64,000 bases of DNA from positions 849,431-913,430 of the forward strand of contig RPFO01000167.1 in NCBI GenBank assembly GCA_009746045.1, in the 5' to 3' direction. Below, piece by piece: positions 46,451-57,549 of this stretch; the stretch's first letter is position 1; each line of letters starts with the position of its first letter. Under the pieces are notes generated by a model. It saw only the letters and a program-made list of their open reading frames with translations, did no database searches and had not been told where the DNA came from. The stretch is from Mesostigma viride. Taxonomy: Eukaryota; Streptophyta; Mesostigmatophyceae; Mesostigmatales; Mesostigmataceae. The position numbers and the translations under genes are program-made.

Positions 46451-46478
46451 ACTGAAGGTCGGACCGTTGATAGGGAAA

Positions 46479-46543
46479 ACACACACACACATACACAAAC
46501 ACACACACACACATACACAAACACACACACACACACACATACA
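46479..46543. repeat. (CA)n-rich tract
   Basis: ACACACAC runs broken by ATACACAA, before the GAA array. Confidence 0.9.
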
Positions 46544-46655
46544 CCAACAAAAAAAAAAATAACAATAAATAAGAAGGAAAAGAGGGAACGCATACACACA
46601 TACACAAAGGGGCTAAAAGAAAAAGTAAGGAGTACATATTACAAAGGGAAAAAGA

Positions 46656-47440
46656 AAAGAAGAAGAAGAAGAAGAAGAAGAAGAAGAAGAAGAAGAAGAA
46701 GAAGAAGAAGAAGAAGAAGAAGAAGAAGAAGAAGAAGAAGAAGAAGAAGAAGAAGAAGAAGAAGAAGAAGAAGAAGAAGAAGAAGAAGAAGAAGAAGAAG
46801 AAGAAGAAGAAGAAGAAGAGAAGAAGAAGAAGAAGAAGAAGAAGAAGAAGAAGAAGAAGAAGAAGAAGAAAGAAGAAGAAGAAGAAGAAGAAGAAGAAGA
46901 AGAAGAAGAAGAAGAAGAAGAAGAAGAAGAAGAAGAAGAAGAAGAAGAAGAAGAAGAAGAAGAAGAAGAAGAAGAAGAAGAAGAAGAAGAAGAAGAAGAA
47001 GAAGAAGAAGAAGAAGAAGAAGAAGAAGAAGAAGAAGAAGAAGAAGAAGAAGAAGAGAAGAAGAAGAAGAAGAAGAAGAAGAAGAAGAAGAAGAAGAAGA
47101 AGAAGAAGAAGAAGAAGAAGAAGAAGAAGAAGAAGAAGAAGAAGAAGAAGAAGAAGAAGAAGAAGAAGAAGAAGAAGAAGAAGAAGAAGAAGAAGAAGAA
47201 GAAGAAGAAGAAGAAGAAGAAGAAGAAAGAAGAAGAAGAAGAAGAAGAAGAAGAAGAAGAAGAAGAAGAAGAAGAAGAAGAAGAAGAAGAAGAAGAAGAA
47301 GAAGAAGAAGAGAAGAAGAAGAAGAAGAAGAAGAAGAAGAAGAAGAAGAAGAAGAAGAAGAAGAAGAAGAAGAAGAAGAAGAAGAAGAAGAAGAAGAAGA
47401 AGAAGAAGAAGAAGAAGAAGAAGAAGAAGAAGAAGAAGAG
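46656..47440. repeat. (GAA)n trinucleotide array, about 785 bp
   Basis: About 260 GAA units with at least six single-base slips that shift the phase. The long Arg, Glu, Lys, Phe, Ser or Leu runs it encodes are not proteins. Confidence 0.98.
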
Positions 47441-47560
47441 AAAAAAAAAGGCAAAAAAGGAAAAAAAAAAAGAAAGAAAACATGTTAATAGTAAGAATAC
47501 GAACAATAATAAATAAAGACAAAGTAAAGAGTAATAATAATAACGAAAAAAATGGAATCC

Positions 47561-48645
47561 ATTTCTGGCCTTGCCTTGCTTTGCATGCATCACCACAAAA
47601 CATCAAATTTATTACAATATGTGTGCTAGCTCTATACGGTGGAATAACACAGACATGTCTACCAGATGGGAACACGGCCATCTGTATGCTAGGGTGAGCA
47701 CACTATGTGAATGTGCAGGGCCAGCCCACAGCAGCTGTGCCCCTGCTCTACCCCTTTTGCCGGGGTGGGTGGGTGGGAGGCAAAAGAAACAACCTGCTTC
47801 CCTAGAATGGAAGCCCACCTTTTATAGCAACCACCTGTCCAGCCAACCCCTACCTGGGTGGCTGGGGTACGGGTGCCAGCACAAAAAATATTTTTTCTAA
47901 AAATATTTTTTCTTTTTGTGCTATGTACGGCGTTGCATTCTCCGCTCAGCAGGTTAGTAGTCATAGATAAAATGAGCATAGCTCACCAAATTCATTTCTG
48001 GCCTTGCCTTGCTTTGCATGCATCACCACAAAACATCAAATTTATTACAATATGTGTGCTAGCTCTATACGGTGGAATAACACAGACATGTCTACCAGAT
48101 GGCAACACGGCCATCTGTATGCTAGGGTGAGCACACTACGTGAATGTGCAGGGCCATGCAGCCCACAGCAGCTGTGCCCCTGCTCTACCCCTTTTGCCAG
48201 GGTGGGTGGATGGGAGGCAAAAGAAACAACCTGCTTCCCTAGCTAGAATGGAAGCCACCTTTTATAGCAACCACCTGTCCAGCCAACCCCTACCTGGGTG
48301 GCTGGGGTACGGGTGCCATGCAGCACAAAAAATATTTTTTTCTAAAAATATTTTTTCTTTTTGTGCTATATACGGCGTTGCATTCTCCGTTCAGCAGGTT
48401 AGTCATAGATAAAATGAGCATAGCTCACCAAATCCATTTCTGGCCTTGCCTTGCTTTGCATGCATCACCACAAAACATCAAATTTATTACAATATGTGTG
48501 CTAGCTCTATACGGTGGAATAACACAGACATGTCTACCAGATGGCAACACGGCCATCTGTATGCTAGGGGGAGCACAATATGTGAAATTATTATGTGCAG
48601 GGCCAGCCCACAGCAGCTGTGCCCTGCTCTACCCACATCTCCTTA
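47561..48645. repeat. 433-442-bp tandem repeat, 2.5 copies
   Basis: ATTTCTGGCCTTGCCTTGCT starts at 47561, 47994 and 48436. Units are over 95 percent alike by eye, differing by small insertions. Each complete unit contains AAAATATTTTTTCTAAAAAT, a nearly palindromic AT block. No conserved frame runs through the copies. Confidence 0.93.
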
Positions 48646-48828
48646 CATGGCTAACAGCCGAAAATACGTAGGACATGCAAAAAAGAAAACTTAAACTACC
48701 TAGCTATGGGGTACTTTGTCCCAACCCAGGTTCACCCTCGGGTTAGTTAAACCATTTCCCACCTGACCCCCCACAAGGGTGAGGTCAGTTGATAGCTAAA
48801 AGACGAGAGATAAAGACAGGAAGACGTC

Positions 48829-49085
48829 AAAACTCGACGCCACCGAAGTGGCGCCGGAAAGCCGCTGGGTCAAAACCCAGGGCCTGAGCCCAGAGGGCGG
48901 GCGGAATGTCGCGCCCCAGGAGGCTGCGGTGGAGGCCAATGTAGCGCGTGACCGAGAGGGCCGAAGCCCACCGGCCGCGCAGCTGGATGGCCTCCGGCGA
49001 CTCGCCAGCGATGGCGTCGTGCGTCGCCCCCATGCCGGAGGCTGTGAAAAGAAAACATCCCCGGGATGCCCATGCGGGCCTGCAC
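48829..49085 (-). pseudogene. Tyrosine recombinase C-terminal fragment
   Basis: Minus strand reads FSFHSLRHGG, then after a one-base shift in a G run GATHDAIAGESPEAIQLRGR and WASALSVTRYIGL. HxLRH, the GRWAS block and the final RYI tyrosine are the C-terminal active-site pattern of phage-type integrases, as used by DIRS/Crypton-like elements. The upstream catalytic Arg box is absent, cut off at the hAT boundary. The specific superfamily is not resolved. Confidence 0.6.
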
Positions 49086-49480
49086 CAGTGTATAATCATA
49101 CGCCGTATTATACGCCGTATCGCGCGTATTATACGCGATACGCAAGCAGCGCGTACGAAAACGGGGTACTTTCGTACGCGCCGCGTATTTTTATAGGGTA
49201 TTTCTTGCGTATCGCGTATTTTTTTGCGTATTTTTTGCGTATTTTTGGCTCCGGCATCAGTTTACAGCTCGGGTGAAGCGGAAGTTTCTAGACTAGGCTG
49301 CGGCGCGCCGAGTAGTAGAAACAAGTGAGCAGCAAGGTGCCACTTGGCCAAGATCAATGCATATGGCTGCGTGTATTGGCAGGACAGGAAGGCACCGTTC
49401 TAGAAGACAAAATGTGCCAAGATAATTCGTCTGCCAGCAAGATCGCGGTGGTCACCTATCGTAGCATATCAACAGGCGCC

Positions 49481-51781
49481 ATGGCTACGGAGAGTGAGGA
49501 GATGGACCATGATGATGATGGGGCCGACGAGTTAGAGGCTGATTCTGAGGATGTTTGGACATATGTTAGCAAAGAGCGTGTCTTCAAGGATGGGCAGCAG
49601 ACAAATAACTACCAAATGACGTGCTCAGAATGCAAGGCACAGTTCAAGGGTTCTTCTACCCGAGGAAGGTGCCATATCATGGGCGGCACGTATGCCAAGG
49701 ATGCGAAAGTGTGCCCATGCTCGAAGCCGCCCAAGGCATTGCGTCTCAAGCTGTTGAGGGAGCAGGCGGAGAAGGATGACAGGGCCAGGAAGAGAAAGGC
49801 GAGTAGTGACGCCGGGAAGCAGGCTGAATCATGCGCGGGCGGCAGCCAAAGGCAAGCTTCCTGACCTTGTAGAAACCGACGCCTCCGAGTGGCAGTCCGC
49901 TCATGCCAGCTCCCCCGGCATGGCCGGCTCTGGGCGCACTACTGCTGGGCCATCCGGATCAAAGGGCCAGACCGCCGACGGTAATTTGCCCGCAGCTTAT
50001 GGGCTCAGCAAAGAGCAGCTGGACCAGGAGTTGTGCAGGGCGTTCATTTGCGCTGGCTTGCCCTTCAACGCAATCGAAAACCCAGTAGTACTTCGGGCTG
50101 CTCTCACGAAGATCAGCAGGGGGGGGATGTGCAGCCAGCTGGGATACATTCCGCCGCGTGCGAACACAATGCGGGCCCGCGATGCACCCCGCGTGGTCGC
50201 TAAGGTGGAGGAGGAAGTGGCCAAGCGCTTGGAGCTGGCAGAAAGGACGGGAGGCACATTTGGTGTGGATGGGTGGAAGGACTGCTCTGGACAGTCACTC
50301 ATCATGAACGTGTTCCACCTGCCTGATTTTGTGCATTTCGTGGGGCTCGACAACGCCACTGGCGAGACAAAGACTTCTGAGTACATGGCTGGCCTGCTGT
50401 GTGAGCACATTCGCCAGCTGGGCCCGGAGAACGTGGTGCAGCTGATTTCTGACACCACGAACTCGATGGAGAAGATGAAGGCCTACGTGGAGGAAAAGTT
50501 TCCCCACATCATCACCTCCAAGTGTGCTGCGCACTGCATCGACCTCCTGATGGAGGACATGTACAAGGAGCCAATCATCGCGGACACGCTGGACAAGGTG
50601 GACACGGTGGTCACCTACGTGCTCAAGCATGAGAAGGTGAACAGCTACATGATGGGTGTGAGGACGGCCGGAGCCCCCGACAAGCCGAAAGTCCTGAAGA
50701 AGCACGCAGACACGCGGTTTGGTACAAGGTAGTATCATCTATGTGGTGTGTAAGGTTGTTGGAATGAGGAATATGTGTAATCTTGCCATTTTGTTTGTCT
50801 CTTTTCACTTGCCATTGTTTATATTTAATTGCTTTGGCTGTATATTAGCATAGTTATAACATATCCTGGGCAAGAACATGTGTGGGGTCACTGGGATGGG
50901 GCATGGTAATATCACCTGTCATGCCAGGTTCATTTCAGCGGAGAGCGTGCACGACCTGAAGGTGAATCTCATGGTGACATTCGAGCATGACCAGCTGGCT
51001 GCCGCAGCCAAGAAGAATGATCGGGGGGCTGTCACATTCGACGGTGGCTGGAATCATCAAGGAGTCCACCTTTTTCCCCAGGGTCAAGATGATGGTGGAG
51101 CTGTACCAGCCCCTGCGCGAGGTGCTTAAGCTGTTTGACAGCGACAAGCCGGGCACGGGCAAGATCTACCACCGCATGTGGACGCTCAGGGAGATTGTCC
51201 TTGGCAAGAGTCTGGCGCTCCCCGCCGCCCTGAAGACGAGGCTGGCTGCAGCGATCCGCGTACGGTGGGACTACATGTACTCCATCATCCACGGGGCGGG
51301 GTACGTGCTCGACCCATCCTTCTGGGACGGGCACAATCAACAGTCCAATGGAGAGGTCATGAAGGGCTTTCGCGAATGCTGCAAGAAGGTGCATGGCGCG
51401 GGGCCTGTGGCAGACCTCGCCATGCTCCAGCTGGAAATGTACCTCGGCAAGCAGGGCGACTTTGACGACGAGGGTGCCCAGAGGCAAGCCAAGTTGTGCG
51501 ACGTTGAAGTCGAGGACCAACCGGGGGTTTTCAAGATCGAGCCCTACCAGTGGTGGCTTACCTGGGGGGGGAATGTTCCTGAGTTGCAGCGCGTGGCTGT
51601 CAGGGTGCTGGCCCAGCCAGTATCCAATTCAGCCGTGGAGCGGGTGAACAGCACGGCTGGGTGGCTCAAGTCCCTCAGACGCAACAAGATGACTGATGAG
51701 ACCCTAAACAAGATGGTCTATGTCTGCCACAACCTGCGTGCCCTGAACAAGATCAAGGCTCATCTTGCGTATGATGACTAA
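49481..51781 (+). pseudogene. hAT transposase (BED finger, DUF659-like core, dimerisation domain), frameshifted
   Basis: Cut-and-paste transposase. From the ATG at 49481: an acidic N-terminus, a BED-type zinc finger (TCSECKAQFKGSSTRGRCHI and CPC), then a frame change near 49850. The core has GGTFGVDGWKDCSGQSLIMN, LISDTTNSMEKMK and KCAAHCIDLLMEDM, the DUF659-like region. A GT-AG intron (50729-50927) joins HADTRFGTR to FISAESVHDLKV. A second frame change falls near the G6 run at 51019. The last part is the hAT dimerisation domain (WWLTWGGNVPELQRVAVRVL, NSAVERVNSTAGW) to TAA at 51781. Both shifts could be mutations or sequencing errors; otherwise the protein is complete. Confidence 0.85.
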
Positions 51782-52368
51782 AGGACCCTTGCCCGACATG
51801 CGGTGACGGTTATTGCAGCTGTTTCGTGATGTGAAGCACGATGCACTAGTGCCTTATAGGCCATGCAGGTCAATGCAGCAGCCAGTCAGTGGCCACCTTA
51901 CCACATGTGATCAGTTTTCACGGAAGTGCCAGCAATAGGGCATGCCTACTAGGTTGCATGAATGCATGCACTTTGTTAGCCTCCATGCCAGCCATAAAGC
52001 CTTTTGTATCCTTGCTTCATGCAGAACCATTAGTAATGGCCGGCCTACGATGAGTAGGCAATGTGTCTTATTTCTGGCAAAATGTCTTATTCAGTACCCC
52101 TAGTTGAATATAAACTTGACGTTTTGTTGTGCTTTTATTGAGTAACTATTCATTAGGGACAGCGCTTGTTGTTCTATAGGTAGTGACGACATTGGCAAGG
52201 CCATGTGATAATGTGGCATATAAAGCCAAACTTGTGATGCTGGAGAACATGTTGGGTTGGTCAGATTGATGAATGATCATCAAAACCATGCAAAAACAGA
52301 CTTTTAAGGGTTAACGTACGATTAGCGTATAATACACCGTATGAAGCGTATTATACATTATACACCTG
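51782..52368. other. hAT 3' non-coding and subterminal region
   Basis: No gene. The last 60 bp contain repeated CGTAT/ATACG words matching the left end. Confidence 0.7.
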
Positions 52369-52394
52369 GGCCACGTACGATAGCGTATATATAT

Positions 52395-53972
52395 CTGCAT
52401 GACATGAACCGACGGGGGTTCCTGGATTGAGACACGTTTTTTTCTCCATGCACAGCTGAAAAAACCTGCGCCGAGGTGCGGCACCGCGGCCTACGGTAGT
52501 GATTACTGTCTGCGACACGCCTGGGGCTGGCTGCATCTACCTGTCGGCCAATTGTGACCCGTGGGCTAGGCGAATTTGAATGCGGCTTTCCCGTTAGTTG
52601 TGGCTCCATCGCTCCAGTTTTCTAGGCTGCATGACATGAACCGACGGGGGTTCCTGGATTGAGACACGTTTTTTTCTCCATGCACAGCTGAAAAAACCTG
52701 CGCCGAGGTGCGGCACCGCGGCCTACGGTAGTGATTACTGTCTGCGACACGCCTGGGGCTGGCTGCATCTACCTGTCGGCCAATTGTGACCCGTGGGCTA
52801 GGCGAATTCGAATGCGGCTTTCCCGTTAGTTGTGGCTCCATCGCTCCAGTTTTCTAGGCTGCATGACATGAACCGACGGGGGTTCCTGGATTGAGACACG
52901 TTTTTTTCTCCATGCACAGCTGAAAAAACCTGCGCCGAGGTGCGGCACCGCGGCCTACGGTAGTGATTACTGTCTGCGACACGCCTGGGGCTGGCTGCAT
53001 CTACCTGTCGGCCAATTGTGACCCGTGGGCTAGGCGAATTTGAATGCGGCTTTCCCGTTAGTTGTGGCTCCATCGCTCCAGTTTTCTAGGCTGCATGACA
53101 TGAACCGACGGGGTTCCTGGATTGAGACACGTTTTTTTCTCCATGCACAGCTGAAAAAACCTGCGCCGAGGTGCGGCACCGCGGCCTACGGTAGTGATTA
53201 CTGTCTGCGACACGCCTGGGGCTGGCTGCATCTACCTGTCGGCCAATTGTGACCCGTGGGCTAGGCGAATTTGAATGCGGCTTTCCCGTTAGTTGTGGCT
53301 CCATCGCTCCAGTTTTCTAGGCTGCATGACATGAACCGACGGGGGTTCCTGGATTGAGACACGTTTTTTTCTCCATGCACAGCTGAAAAAACCTGCGCCG
53401 AGGTGCGGCACCGCGGCCTACGGTAGTGATTACTGTCTGCGACACGCCTGGGGCTGGCTGCATCTACCTGTCGGCCAATTGTGACCCGTGGGCTAGGCGA
53501 ATTTGAATGCGGCTTTCCCGTTAGTTGTGGCTCCATCGCTCCAGTTTTCTAGGCTGCATGACATGAACCGACGGGGGTTCCTGGATTGAGACACGTTTTT
53601 TTCTCCATGCACAGCTGAAAAAACCTGCGCCGAGGTGCGGCACCGCGGCCTACGGTAGTGATTACTGTCTGCGACACGCCTGGGGCTGGCTGCATCTACC
53701 TGTCGGCCAATTGTGACCCGTGGGCTAGGCGAATTTGAATGCGGCTTTCCCGTTAGTTGTGGCTCCATCGCTCCAGTTTTCTAGGCTGCATGACATGAAC
53801 CGACGGGGGTTCCTGGATTGAGACACGTTTTTTTCTCCATGCACAGCTGAAAAAACCTGCGCCGAGGTGCGGCACCGCGGCCTACGGTAGTGATTACTGT
53901 CTGCGACACGCCTGGGGCTGGCTGCATCTACCTGTCGGCCAATTGTGACCCGTGGGCTAGGCGAATTTGAAT
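52395..53972 (+). repeat. 232-bp satellite, seven direct copies
   Basis: Copies begin CTGCATGACATGAACCGACG at 52395, 52627, 52859, 53091, 53322, 53554 and 53786. They are nearly identical (one missing G, one T/C change). Each unit has a pyrimidine tract and CACAG, like a splice acceptor, followed by codons for LKKPAPRCGTAAYGSDYCLR and HAWG, a possible Cys/His zinc-binding fragment. Frames cannot stay open across units since 232 is not a multiple of three. Confidence 0.95.
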
Positions 53973-54355
53973 AATTCCCGCCTAGCGCCCACGGGTCACA
54001 ATTGGCCGACAGGTAGATGCAGCCACCCCAGGCGTGTCGCAGACAGTAATCACTACCGTAGGCCGCGGTGCCGCACCTCGGCGCAGGTTTTTTCAGCTGT
54101 GCATGGAGAAAAAAACGTGTCTCAATCCAGGAACCCCGTCGGTTCATGTCATGCAGCCTAGAAAACTGGAGCGATGGAGCCACAACTAACGGGAAAGCCG
54201 CATTCAAATTCGCCTAGCCGCACGGGTACAATTGGCCGACAGGTAGATGCAGCCAGCCCAGGCGTGTCGCAGACAGTAATCACTACCGTAGGCCGCGGTG
54301 CCGCACCTCGGCGCAGGTTTTTTCAGCTGTGCATGGAGAAAAAAACGTGTCCTCA
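53973..54355 (-). repeat. 232-bp satellite, inverted copies up to the gap
   Basis: One complete and one partial unit in reverse orientation follow the seven direct copies, ending at the N run. The junction reads TTGAATAATTCCCGCC. Confidence 0.95.
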
Positions 54356-54380
54356 NNNNNNNNNNNNNNNNNNNNNNNNN
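54356..54380. other. Assembly gap (25 N)
   Basis: A run of 25 undetermined bases; true size unknown. Sequence character changes across it. Confidence 1.
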
Positions 54381-54383
54381 TAC

Positions 54384-54840
54384 CACTTCGTGCGCGACCA
54401 CGCGACCCAGGAGGCTGGCCGCCATGCGGCTGGACTTGCTGTCCTTTCGCCTCGAGGAGGGCCGGCCCTTCGCGCCTGGCTCGGGTGCTGGTTCCAAGCT
54501 GGACCTGAAATCCTGCCAGAGGTTGTACCTGGCCGCCCGACGCGGGCAGAAGGCCGGCGTGTACTGCAACACTGGTGCGCCTTCTGCAGCAGAAGATGAA
54601 GGCTGCACGTTCGAGGGGTACAGCTCCGACAACTGGTTCAAGAGCGCATGGAGGGGGGCAACTGAACGCCCAGGGCTAACGAGTTTCGCGGGGAGTTCTT
54701 CCAGGGCGACGTTCCCCTCCCCCCTCCCAGCCCCGGTGCTCTCCGCCGTACATTTCCTACTACCGCCCAGCCCGACTGCTAGACTCTCTGAGCTAGTGCT
54801 GCCTTGGCCCTTTGGCATCCGGGCTTCCTGGCCCGTGTAG
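54384..54840 (+). CDS. Partial ORF of unknown function
   Basis: A plus-strand frame entering from the gap contains RLEEGRPFAPGSGAGSKLDL, QRLYLAARRGQKAGVYC and CTFEGYSSDNWFKSAWR, then a Pro/Ser-rich tail to a stop at 54840. The CTFEGYS..WFK..WR pattern recurs at 56875-56935 (TFEGYSKKQLFKRFVRED), so the two are probably paralogous. The family is not recognised. Confidence 0.4.
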
Positions 54841-55076
54841 GGAACCCCGATGCTGGGACAGATGAGTAGATAGGACAATTGTGTATGCCTGCATCTCTAA
54901 TTATTGAACTTTTTAATGAAATGACTGTGCAACAACTCTCAAATACTAAACATTATGCCAAACCACCAAGTGCACTAGGCCTAGATAGGACTTGGGAGGA
55001 TACGCTCGTATTCGTGTCGGCCAGCTGCCAAAAGTCACGTGCACGGGAAATTTTAGGGGAAGTTTTGCGCGGAATG

Positions 55077-55098
55077 TTTTGGCGGGAATTTTCCCGCC
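55077..55098. promoter_or_regulatory. Palindromic E2F-like site
   Basis: TTTTGGCGGGAATTTTCCCGCC contains GGCGGGAA and its reverse complement back to back, each matching the E2F/DP consensus TTTSSCGC. It lies about 300 bp upstream of the TATA box at 55386. Function is inferred. Confidence 0.45.
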
Positions 55099-55383
55099 AT
55101 CTGTGGCACCCTGTGGGTGTACGTGAGTACGGAAGCGCCGTACTGGCAGGGCCCCGTCGTGGACGTGCTTATCCACGGAATCGGCGCGACAATCGGCGTT
55201 GGGCGCCGCGCCGGGGCCGCCGTGAGCGTTACGACGCGTATATCCCGTTGCCGCGTCTGGAAGGATCCACGGAGATCGGCGGCGTAACGGACCGGGCCGC
55301 GGGGTGGCGCCGCGCCGATCGGACGCACGCATTCGCTGGTCGTGTCGCGTGGCACACCGACCGCGGTCCACGGGACTCCAACG

Positions 55384-55394
55384 GGTATAAAACC
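55384..55394 (+). promoter_or_regulatory. TATA box
   Basis: GGTATAAAAC at 55384-55393 in GC-rich flanks, 101 bp before the first downstream ATG in good context (AAATGGCTTCCATGG, 55487). Confidence 0.6.
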
Positions 55395-55486
55395 CGCCGC
55401 CCACGCCCGGGAAACCCCCAACACGCAAAACCCAACAACTTTCCAACCTATCCAACTTTCCAAACTTCTAATCGTTGCCGATCCAA

Positions 55487-57080
55487 ATGGCTTCCATGGT
55501 CACTCGTCCATGAAGCCAAGGCCGATGCCAATCCTCGCCATCTTGCCCCCTCAGCCGATTCGCCGAATCAACCCCGACTCGGCATCACCAGGCGGCCTTC
55601 GAAGGTTCAAGGCAAGTTGGGCCGAATTCCAGGCCAAGCTGAGCGGCTCCACGAGAGGATGGATTTCCCGCCCTCCTCCGCACTCTGTTGCGACTTCTCA
55701 TCGTCGTCACACCCTCCTCCGCCTGTCGAGTTTTCGTTGCCACCACGCCCCTGTGATCTCCCACCGTTGCGACACCGGCCCCTGTGGATGCGAGGCGAGA
55801 GAGGACGAGGAGGACGAGGAGGGGGGGCAGACTCTCCGCTTGAACGCAGAGGTGTTAGCACTGCGTCGCTGTCGTTATGTCGAGAGAAACCCGACGCCCT
55901 GGCCAAGCTGTGAGAAGGCAGGTAACAACCGCATCGCCAAAGTGGACCCCACAAGCCGGGCAATTGCAGGGTTGCTTCTTTATGGCAGTTCTTGGCACCA
56001 GCTTCCACTACCACCCCCTGAACGTGTCCACACCCCCCACGTCCCTGTCTGCCAACTTGCCCCTCGGACAGAGCCCAACCAACCTTCCCCCGGAGAGGCC
56101 ACCACTGCCGGGACTTGCACCGAAGGTTCTTGCAAGGCACCTGCGTCCGCATCTGGCGCCACGGAGACATCTCGGTTCGTTCAGGTGCACCCCCCTGCGA
56201 TGCTGCGGCCAGGAACGTCCAAGACCTGTACAAGTGCCCCTACAAAGACCTTGGAATGCAAGAGGATGGGTGGACGAGCACGTCAAAAAGCCCTTTCCGA
56301 TATTCACCCGCTGCATTCTCGGCTGGGCTGCGAGGAGGGCCGTGCCCACCCGCAGGAGATGGAGGAGAAGGACTGTCCTATCTGCGGGCAAGGGAGAACC
56401 TCGGGGGGCCTTCGCAATTGGTGAAGCTGGACTCAGAGCACAGCGACCGACCAGAAGCTGGGCCCACTCTCCAACGAGTTCTTCCTCTACAAAGCTGTAC
56501 TCGGCCCCCTGCAAGCGCATCCTGCTGTCAACTGAGCACATCAAGGTCTGCATGGAAACAGCTGAAGGATTCCCGTAGTGGCAGATCCTGCCCTCCTACT
56601 ACTCCACCCAGAATCCTGCCCAGGCGAGGCCAACGACCGCTTCGTGGACGTGGCGGCCAAGGGGCGCCTACCATGCCCGGAGATTGAGGATGCTGACCAA
56701 GGACGCCCGCCCACACCCCTGTCCAAGTTTGCGGGCGGCTGCCTGCGACCCGCTGACCCCAACCTCATTCCACTTCCCAGGTGGAGAGCGAGGGCACGGA
56801 TGGTCAGCACAGAAGCTCCAGTCTGTGTCCAGTGCGCGCCATTGTTCTTTGACGAGCCCAAGCTTTGTCCACCTTCGAGGGCTACAGCAAGAAACAACTG
56901 TTCAAGCGGTTCGTGCGAGAAGACCGGGCACCGCGGGCGAGGAAGGTACCCCACTGCCCTGTCCTTACCAGGACACCCCCACGAGTTGCTACGGGTCCCA
57001 ACTACAAGAGGGGCATCCTGCCCTCGGATTCGGTGTGAGCTGTCTTGGCCGTTGGACCCTTTGTTGTATGACTTGAAGTA
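55487..57080 (+). CDS. Probable gene for a zinc-binding protein of unknown function, frame-shifted
   Basis: Downstream of the TATA box, coherent coding blocks occur in all three plus frames: KADANPRHLAPSADSPNQPR (55510 onward), FMAVLGTSFHYHPLN (55978), LYKCPYKDLGMQEDGW (56230), EEKDCPICGQGR (56365), LSNEFFLYKAVLGPLQ (56468), LSTEHIKVCMETAEGF (56527) and TFEGYSKKQLFKRFVRED (56876), ending near 57006-57080. Cys pairs suggest zinc binding. The switching is best explained by single-base indels, small introns, or both. The individual stop codons are therefore unreliable and no function is proposed. Confidence 0.4.
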
Positions 57081-57540
57081 GATCCTTGATTAGATAGTAA
57101 GATAGGAATTATTCTAATCATTCCTAATAAAACTTTGGTGTGCCTGCAAAACACTGATGCACGAACATTGCACTTCGCGGCCTCCGGACCTTAGACTAAG
57201 GGACCGGATACGGGGCGTGGCCGGAAATCGGACCAAGTTCCCAAAACCCCACACACAACACCGTGGTCTCATCTTATGCTAGGCACGCGAAACGGGGCCA
57301 AAAAGGTCACCCCCGCGAGCGTAGTAAGGCCCGAAGACTCGTGATGGCACGGGTATTGCGGGGCTCCTGCCCCTTCTACTACGGTCCAACAGGGTGACCT
57401 CCCAGCGGGTGTTGACAGATTGACAGCAATTAACTACGTGGTACAGCCACCACCAGGCACGGGACAAAACAAACACGATGCATATGCCACCCATGAAAAT
57501 CCATTTATTACAAATATCAATAATGCATCAGTTGTTTCAG
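57081..57540. other. Short intergenic stretch
   Basis: Convergent 3' flanks of the plus-strand locus and the minus-strand locus. AATAAAA occurs at 57125. Nothing else recognised. Confidence 0.4.
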
Positions 57541-57549
57541 GCTGTCACG

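Larger units (their letters stand above)
49086..52368 (+). mobile_element. hAT DNA transposon with terminal and subterminal repeats
   Basis: Left end CAGTGTATAAT (49086) and right end ATTATACACCTG (to 52368) form imperfect inverted repeats beginning CAG, as in hAT elements. Both ends carry many GCGTAT, GCGTATTATACG and CGTACGAT words, typical subterminal transposase-binding repeats. The transposase gene fills the middle. A clean 8-bp target duplication could not be matched (GGGCC occurs on both sides, imperfectly placed), so end positions are approximate. Confidence 0.75.

Noticed and set aside
46307-47681. Long Arg/Glu and Phe/Leu/Ser-rich frames
   Set aside because: They are produced by the GAA array and its phase slips; no non-repetitive domain is attached.
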